Source of the DNA: Pelotalea chapellei
Lineage (GTDB): Bacteria; Desulfobacterota; Desulfuromonadia; Geobacterales; Pseudopelobacteraceae
Assembly (NCBI RefSeq): GCF_018531195.1
Contig: NZ_JAHDYS010000003.1
Coordinates: 124,001-188,000, forward strand
Length of the DNA stretch: 64,000 bases
Direction: 5' to 3'
Made by a program: the position numbers and the translations under genes. Below, one piece after another: positions 59,202 through 64,000 of this stretch (its first letter is position 1; each line of letters opens with the position of its first letter). Below the pieces are notes generated by a model. That model ran no database searches and was not told the origin of the DNA. It was given only the letters and a program-made list of their open reading frames with translations.

Positions 59202-61820
59202 CTACCTCAACCCCAGCATGACTGTGCCGGCTGTGAGCGCAATCTGGGATATGATCGTGGTGATGTCTTTAATCTCGCGCAGCCAGGCCGTGCGCTGCAT
59301 GCGTTGCGGAACTACGACACTGTCGCCGGGATTCAGTTCTGTGGACATGAAACTATCAAAGAATATAAAGCTGGAGGGTGCATTCTGGCGGCTTGAGACG
59401 GAACCATCAGCCCTGATGACGTATGCTTCGTCCATGTCGGCATCTTTGGTGGCGCCACCTGACTTTTCCAGATAGTAGGTCAGTGGCTCACCTTGTTCGT
59501 GAATGATCGTGGACGTATTGTAGACCTGCCCAAACACATTGACTGAGTTGGGACGAGCCGGAACTTCCAGCACATCCCCTCCTGCCAGCTCCAGATCATG
59601 ATTTGATCCCCGGAATTCATCGAGAGGTTTGAGCCGGATCACCATGCGGCCTTCGGCCTTGACCTTCTTCAGGTGCTCAACATTTCTCAAAAGGGCTTCC
59701 AAAGAAGAGCGGGTGGCTTCCAGCTCTTCCTTGGAGGTTGCTACTGAAGCCAACTCACTTTGTTTCTCGGCAATGTCCTGCTCGGTGCGGGCAAGAATTT
59801 CATCCATGCGTTTTTGCTGTTCCTGCTGCACCGATATGCGGGTAAACTTTGTCCCCGGCAGATAGGCCTTGGAAGCAAATCCGCCAGCCCTGGCAATGAC
59901 AGAACTGAGGTGTTCGCCCTTATAGACAGGATATGTTCCCGGGAAAACAAACTCCCCTTTTAGCGTCACATAACGATCAGTCTCTTCCGACCAGTTTGGA
60001 ATGCGCCTGATAGTTAACTCGTCAAATGGTTCAAGCGGGATATTGGCCTTGGGATCCTCAGCCAGCACTTTTTCGACGTCAATGGTTATGGGGTAGGAAA
60101 CAACTGATTCACCGCTTTTACGAATGCGAGCGATTTCTGCGCTTTTCAGATAGGCGGTCAGCTTCGGGTTGCCTGCCATAATTAGCAGATCGCGAACGGC
60201 CATGTTCTTGAACAGACGATACTCTCCCGGCCTTTGTACTTCCCCCCCAATCCGTACTTTGGGCAATTCTTCCATTTCAACACGTGAAAATATTCGTACC
60301 GTATCAAACTCAGTGAGGCTGATGTCATGGGCTGGATCACCGGCCAGAGCCTTGGCAGGGTTGAAAATAATCTTCTCGGGATGCAGGTCGGGAGGAACCA
60401 GTCGGGTAAGTTCACCCGCCTCGCGATAGTATTCGGGCAGAATGTTATCCGGCAACAGGAGGTTGCTGATTTTTAGACCCGGTTTCAAGGCATAGTCCCC
60501 TGGCCGCAACACATATCCTTCCAGGCGAACCTGATCCCGCTGAGTATTGTCGATGGGGAAGATTCTGACCAGGTCAAGATCACGAACCGGTATTGTCTGT
60601 GCTACAGAATCAGGAGCGGACTCGGCTTTTTTTGTATCAAGGTTGAAATCACTGATGGTTTTGCGAGTATGGGCTTCGATACGAGATATCTGCACTCTCT
60701 GCAAATAGCCGGTGGGAAGCAGACCGCCAGCCAGATTTAAAAGATCATGGAGATTTTTCTCGTTGCGCAACTCGTATATTGCCGGGCGTCTGACGTTGCC
60801 GGCAATACCGGCAATGGGACCAATAACCGGCACGAACAACGTATCTCCAGGCTGCAGTCGCACGTCGCGGCTTTTGTCGCCGCTCAGGAAGAAATCATAC
60901 AGATCGAGTGTTTCTACCAGTTTGCCGCCACGCCGGATCGAGATATTTCGCAAGCTGCCGCTTTTAAGCGGACCGCCGGCTGCGCTTAAGGCATTGATAA
61001 CGGTAGAAAGCGAATTCAGATTGTAGTCTCCCGGATTGGCAACTTCTCCCACGACGTACACCTTGATGACCTTGAGCTTGCCCATGGTGACGCTGACATT
61101 GAAATCCCGGAATACTTTGGCCAGATTGTTGCGAATCAGTTGTGGCAGGCGCTCGTATGTAACTCCCCACACCTTGAGGGGGCCGATGCGAGGGAGCTGA
61201 ATCTCTCCGTTGCGATTAACCTCAAGCGGATAGGTACCTTCGAGGCTGCCCCAGGCGGAAACGATGATGGTGTCGCCAGGGCCGACAATGTAATCCGGGC
61301 CAACCGGAATGTCAGTAAGAGGCGCGAACAGATCACCAGAACGGAAGAAATTATAACCGAACTGACGGAGTTGACCGGTCTTGAAATGCTGGGATTTATC
61401 CGTCTCTACGACAGGGTCGTCGCCACTACTCATGGCTTTTTCTATTGCAGAAACCGGAATATCTACTGGAACAGGTGCGGGTGGAACTGGCGTTGGTTGA
61501 AGAGACGTTGGTGGAACAGACGTTGATAAACCTGAATCTTGTGGAACGGGGCTCAACGAAGCGGGTGCCATGCCCTTCTCAGCAAACCCGCTTTTATCTG
61601 TCTTGATGGCATTGACAGAGGCAGGAGGGGAATTTAACGGCAATGGTGAGGTAAGATTCTGGGGCGGCATCTTAGATGGAGCGAATGGCGAGGTAGCGGA
61701 AGGAGGTGCGCTGCCCCCTGGCACTTCTTTTCTCGTCGTACTTTCTCCATAAACCACCCCGCCATAAACTGCAAACATTAACGAAAACGAATATATAACC
61801 TTTATAATGTGCCTACCCAC
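59202..61820 (-). CDS. Polysaccharide export protein, Wza-like with multiple SLBB domains
   Basis: 872 residues, start GTG 61818-61820 with AAGGAG 6 bases upstream. Signal peptide IKVIYSFSLMFAVYGGVVYG, then a Pro-rich stretch, then the Poly_export domain (YIVGPGDTIIVSAWGSLEGT), followed by about six SLBB-like repeats (VYVVGEVANPGDYNLNSLST, IAGNVRRPAIYELRNEKNLH, VRLEGYVLRPGDYALKPGLK, VRIGGEVQRPGEYRLFKNMA, VTLKGEFVFPGTYPVYKGEH, VNVFGQVYNTSTIIHEQGEP). A coiled coil (EILARTEQDIAEKQSELASV) precedes the last SLBB. A hydrophobic C-terminus (TTIISQIALTAGTVMLGLR) may insert in a membrane. Much longer than Wza (about 380 residues), like the SLBB-rich export proteins of deltaproteobacteria. Confidence 0.9.
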   Translation of the reverse strand: MGRHIIKVIYSFSLMFAVYGGVVYGESTTRKEVPGGSAPPSATSPFAPSKMPPQNLTSPLPLNSPPASVNAIKTDKSGFAEKGMAPASLSPVPQDSGLSTSVPPTSLQPTPVPPAPVPVDIPVSAIEKAMSSGDDPVVETDKSQHFKTGQLRQFGYNFFRSGDLFAPLTDIPVGPDYIVGPGDTIIVSAWGSLEGTYPLEVNRNGEIQLPRIGPLKVWGVTYERLPQLIRNNLAKVFRDFNVSVTMGKLKVIKVYVVGEVANPGDYNLNSLSTVINALSAAGGPLKSGSLRNISIRRGGKLVETLDLYDFFLSGDKSRDVRLQPGDTLFVPVIGPIAGIAGNVRRPAIYELRNEKNLHDLLNLAGGLLPTGYLQRVQISRIEAHTRKTISDFNLDTKKAESAPDSVAQTIPVRDLDLVRIFPIDNTQRDQVRLEGYVLRPGDYALKPGLKISNLLLPDNILPEYYREAGELTRLVPPDLHPEKIIFNPAKALAGDPAHDISLTEFDTVRIFSRVEMEELPKVRIGGEVQRPGEYRLFKNMAVRDLLIMAGNPKLTAYLKSAEIARIRKSGESVVSYPITIDVEKVLAEDPKANIPLEPFDELTIRRIPNWSEETDRYVTLKGEFVFPGTYPVYKGEHLSSVIARAGGFASKAYLPGTKFTRISVQQEQQKRMDEILARTEQDIAEKQSELASVATSKEELEATRSSLEALLRNVEHLKKVKAEGRMVIRLKPLDEFRGSNHDLELAGGDVLEVPARPNSVNVFGQVYNTSTIIHEQGEPLTYYLEKSGGATKDADMDEAYVIRADGSVSSRQNAPSSFIFFDSFMSTELNPGDSVVVPQRMQRTAWLREIKDITTIISQIALTAGTVMLGLR

Positions 61821-61989
61821 AGAAACTCCTTTTTGTCAACTTGAGAAGCTAAATATTAATCGTTCTCGACCCAAAAAGTAAACATTAAACTTGAAAATGT
61901 TGCCGGTTTTCTTTATGGTGGTGCCGGTCTTAATTAGCACCTGCAACTGCTCGTCCGATTCACGCCACAGCCGCAAGAAGGGCCGTATC

Positions 61990-63066
61990 ATGCCAACCAT
62001 CAAATTGTGTCACGTCCTGCTGACCTCATTGTCAATATCTCTGCTGGTGCTGCCACACATATATTCCCTTGCCGAAAAAATCGGCGGCGTAGATCTTCCG
62101 GACAACCATCGCAAGGTTCACAAAAGCGCCACACCCCGCCTTGGTGGCATCGCCATTGTAGCAGCAATGATGATTTCTTTGACTTTTTTCTGTTCAACAC
62201 GACCACTCTATCAGGGATTTCTTGCAGGCTCGGTGATCATTTTTTTGATCGGCTTCATCGATGATATGAAGCAATTGACATCCCGGCAGAAACTGGTAGG
62301 GCAGATTATGGGTGTAACTACCGGCGTGGTGCTCGGGAACAATTACCTGACCAGCCTGGGAGACCTGCTGGGGCTGGGTGAGATTACCTTTCCACCAATT
62401 GTCGGCATCCCTTTAACGGTCATCTGCATCGTAGGGGTAGTGAATGCCATTAATATGATTGACGGTCTGGACGGACTGGCAGGTGGCATTGCCGCCATTG
62501 CCAGCATTGCTTTTGCCTTGCTTGCCTTTTCCAGCGGAAACACTCAGGTTCTCAAGATCAGCGTAGCGCTGCTCGGAGCGGTACTCGGTTTTCTGACCCA
62601 CAACTCCTATCCGGCACGGTTGTTCATGGGAGACGCCGGCAGCAACCTGATCGGTTTCACCCTCGGAATGCTGGCAGTTGCCCTGCCCTCAACTGATAAA
62701 ATTTCTCCGGTTGCTCCGCTGATCATTCTTGCGGTTCCCATACTGGATACCCTGTATGTCATGATCAGCAGGATGCACAAACAGAAGGGCATCATGAGTG
62801 CAGATCGGGCGCACCTGCATCACCGTCTGCTTGATCTTGGCCTTAGCCATAAATCAACTGTGCGTGTGATCCACGTCTGCTCGGCTTTCATGGCGGCAAT
62901 TGCAGTTATTGCCTACAATGCTTCCGATTATTCCCTGATGGCCTTTATCTTTTTTGGCACCATCTTGTTTTATGGCGGCTTATACATGGTTACGCGCTAT
63001 TTTTCTCTTCGCGCCACTGTTATCGCCGAAGAATGTCCCGAACCTTCCTTGTCTACCCGCAACTGA
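61990..63066 (+). CDS. Undecaprenyl-phosphate glycosyl-1-phosphate transferase, WecA/MraY type
   Basis: 358 residues with about ten membrane helices. VDLPDNHRKVHKSATPRLGG (substrate loop), IIFLIGFIDDMKQLTSRQKL (D-D catalytic pair), GVVNAINMIDGLDGLAGGIA, RLFMGDAGSNLIGFTLG and ADRAHLHHRLLDLGLSHKST (the HxH-containing loop typical of WecA-type enzymes) are all in place. Starts repeat-unit synthesis on the lipid carrier, probably with GlcNAc-1-P or a related sugar. ATG 61990 has AAGGG upstream; a frame extension of 33 codons is cysteine-rich and unlikely. Divergent from the export protein gene. Confidence 0.9.
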   Translation: MPTIKLCHVLLTSLSISLLVLPHIYSLAEKIGGVDLPDNHRKVHKSATPRLGGIAIVAAMMISLTFFCSTRPLYQGFLAGSVIIFLIGFIDDMKQLTSRQKLVGQIMGVTTGVVLGNNYLTSLGDLLGLGEITFPPIVGIPLTVICIVGVVNAINMIDGLDGLAGGIAAIASIAFALLAFSSGNTQVLKISVALLGAVLGFLTHNSYPARLFMGDAGSNLIGFTLGMLAVALPSTDKISPVAPLIILAVPILDTLYVMISRMHKQKGIMSADRAHLHHRLLDLGLSHKSTVRVIHVCSAFMAAIAVIAYNASDYSLMAFIFFGTILFYGGLYMVTRYFSLRATVIAEECPEPSLSTRN

Positions 63067-63123
63067 AATCCCGCATTCCAGGTTCCACAAACGTCTAATC
63101 TCGCTTAAATCCTGAATCGAAAA

Positions 63124-63275
63124 CACGCAGAGAATAACCTGAAGTTAAAACTGATCCAGCCGCAAAACTTCCTCGAAAAGACCGTATTTGAAACTGAAAC
63201 CATAGATTTCCCTAAGGCTCCGGTTCTCTCTGCGTTTTCCGCGGCCTGCTTAGAGGCACCTACTTCTGGCTGCAT
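63124..63275. repeat. Dispersed composite repeat
   Basis: CACGCAGAGAA (63124-63134) opens; GGTTCTCTCTGCGTTTTCCG and CTTAGAGGCACCTACTTCTGG close (63220-63275). Interior degenerate. Confidence 0.6.
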
Positions 63276-63304
63276 AATAAATGATTGGATGCTTTAAAGG
63301 TTAT

Positions 63305-63475
63305 CTCACTCAGAGGCGCAGAGTAGCGCAGAGTAGCGCAGAGAAAAGCTTGAAGCAAAAGCTGGTTCAGCCTCACGCAACTTCTTCGAAATGGCCGCAT
63401 ATGAATCGTGAGAATCATGAATGTGATAAAGTTATACTCGGGTTCCCTCTGCATTCTCCGCGGGGTCTGCGTGAA
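63305..63475. repeat. Dispersed composite repeat, opening box triplicated
   Basis: TCTCACTCAGAGGCGCAGAG followed by TAGCGCAGAGTAGCGCAGAG (63305-63345), a degenerate middle with CCTCACGCAACTTCTTCGAA, and the inverse box CCCTCTGCATTCTCCGCG...TCTGCGTGA (63445-63475). The TAGCGCAGAG decamer is repeated in tandem. Confidence 0.65.
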
Positions 63476-63846
63476 TAAAGGGTTAGAGACGACTACTCTA
63501 CGAGATAGCACTGAGTATCTCAATCGGGCCTACTGCAGTTCCTGTCATCATCGAAATTCGAGGTTCCTGTCCACTTATTCCCACGTTCAGCCCTACTGAT
63601 CTCTGCCACCCCACTTCATTCCCCCTGCAAATCTATTGGCAAGGCTTAAAACCGGATAAATGAATAAAAGACCTAAGTCATAGTCCCTTTCTTAAAATTG
63701 CATCTTTGGATACATAAGTTGTTTGCAACCAATAATTTTAACTCATAAAGGTATGTTATTGATATTATTATTGATTTAATGGATAAAAGTTTTGGTCCCT
63801 TTTATGCATTGTTTTAATCTCATTCTAAAAAAGGAGGGTTTAACAG
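63476..63846. other. Intergenic region before the last gene
   Basis: About 370 bases without a credible gene. The first part is the tail of the repeat; the rest turns AT-rich (63640-63830) and presumably carries the promoter of the following gene. I see no well-matched promoter and no RNA gene. Confidence 0.5.
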
Positions 63847-64000
63847 ATGTTAAAACAGCTATTCCGAACATTAACAATCCTTCTGTTTGTAATTGCCTAT
63901 GAAACAGGCAACGCACAGGCAGCCCTGCTGGACGTGGGACCAACCGTACCTGAGGTAATCGGCAGTACGGAACCAAATCTGGGACACGGTTTCCCGCTCT
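63847..64000 (+). CDS. Secreted protein of unknown function (partial, runs off the window)
   Basis: 51 residues visible. Signal peptide MLKQLFRTLTILLFVIAYET and on to AQA, then ALLDVGPTVPEVIGSTEPNL and GHGFPL. AAGGAGGG lies 9 bases before the ATG, and no stop occurs before the window end. The mature start resembles conserved exported proteins of Geobacter-like genomes as I remember them, but I cannot name a family. Confidence 0.6.
   Translation, partial: MLKQLFRTLTILLFVIAYETGNAQAALLDVGPTVPEVIGSTEPNLGHGFPL

Overview
The window looks like chromosome of a Gram-negative, Geobacter/Pelobacter-type deltaproteobacterium (Desulfuromonadia). This is an inference from gene content: PAS-rich histidine kinases paired with sigma-54 regulators, large secreted multicopper oxidases, a cytochrome c fused to a binding-protein domain, an apparent selenoprotein, a bioB-D-A operon with a BirA-type operator, and many intergenic palindromic repeats. 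I see no rRNA, tRNA, CRISPR array or intact insertion sequence.

Layout. 1-1.7 kb: sulfate uptake (cysT partial, sbp), minus strand. 1.9-6.6 kb: a CorC-like transporter, a HepT/MntA toxin-antitoxin pair, a nucleotidyltransferase-fold gene overlapping a sugar isomerase gene, and a DsbA/FrnE-family gene whose first active-site cysteine codon is UGA followed by a SECIS-like hairpin. 6.8-10.2 kb: an operon of two P-loop ATPases. 10.3-18 kb: a redoxin remnant, a DUF3108 protein, VapBC, a GH15 glycosidase, transaldolase, and a cNMP-domain/TrxR-like fusion. 18.1-25.7 kb: seven minus-strand genes consisting of a sigma-54 regulator, a hybrid kinase, NosL, a small membrane protein, an FtsX/MacB-type ABC transporter and a cysteine-bearing polytopic membrane protein. 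25.9-29.6 kb: biotin synthesis.

30-45.8 kb, plus strand: a cohesin/dockerin-like secreted protein, a kinase/sigma-54 regulator pair, two enhancer-like sites exactly 20 bp apart in front of a single-domain response regulator, then a secreted copper-oxidase locus (lipoprotein multicopper oxidase, two FKBP isomerases, SCO copper chaperone, cytochrome c fusion, and a 1280-residue multicopper oxidase with a calcium-binding repeat tail). The probable logic is that the kinase/regulators control export, copper loading and folding of extracellular oxidases.

45.9-63.1 kb: an AT-rich exopolysaccharide locus on the minus strand (Wza-like export protein, Wzz, MurJ/Wzx-like flippase, three methyltransferases, glycosyltransferases, EpsG-like polymerase, a secreted glycosidase-like protein) with a divergent WecA/MraY-type initiating transferase. 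Between the export protein and Wzz lies a tandem array of about 100-bp palindromic repeats that contains a GxxExxY nuclease-fold gene. Relatives of these repeats occur in at least five other gaps of the window.
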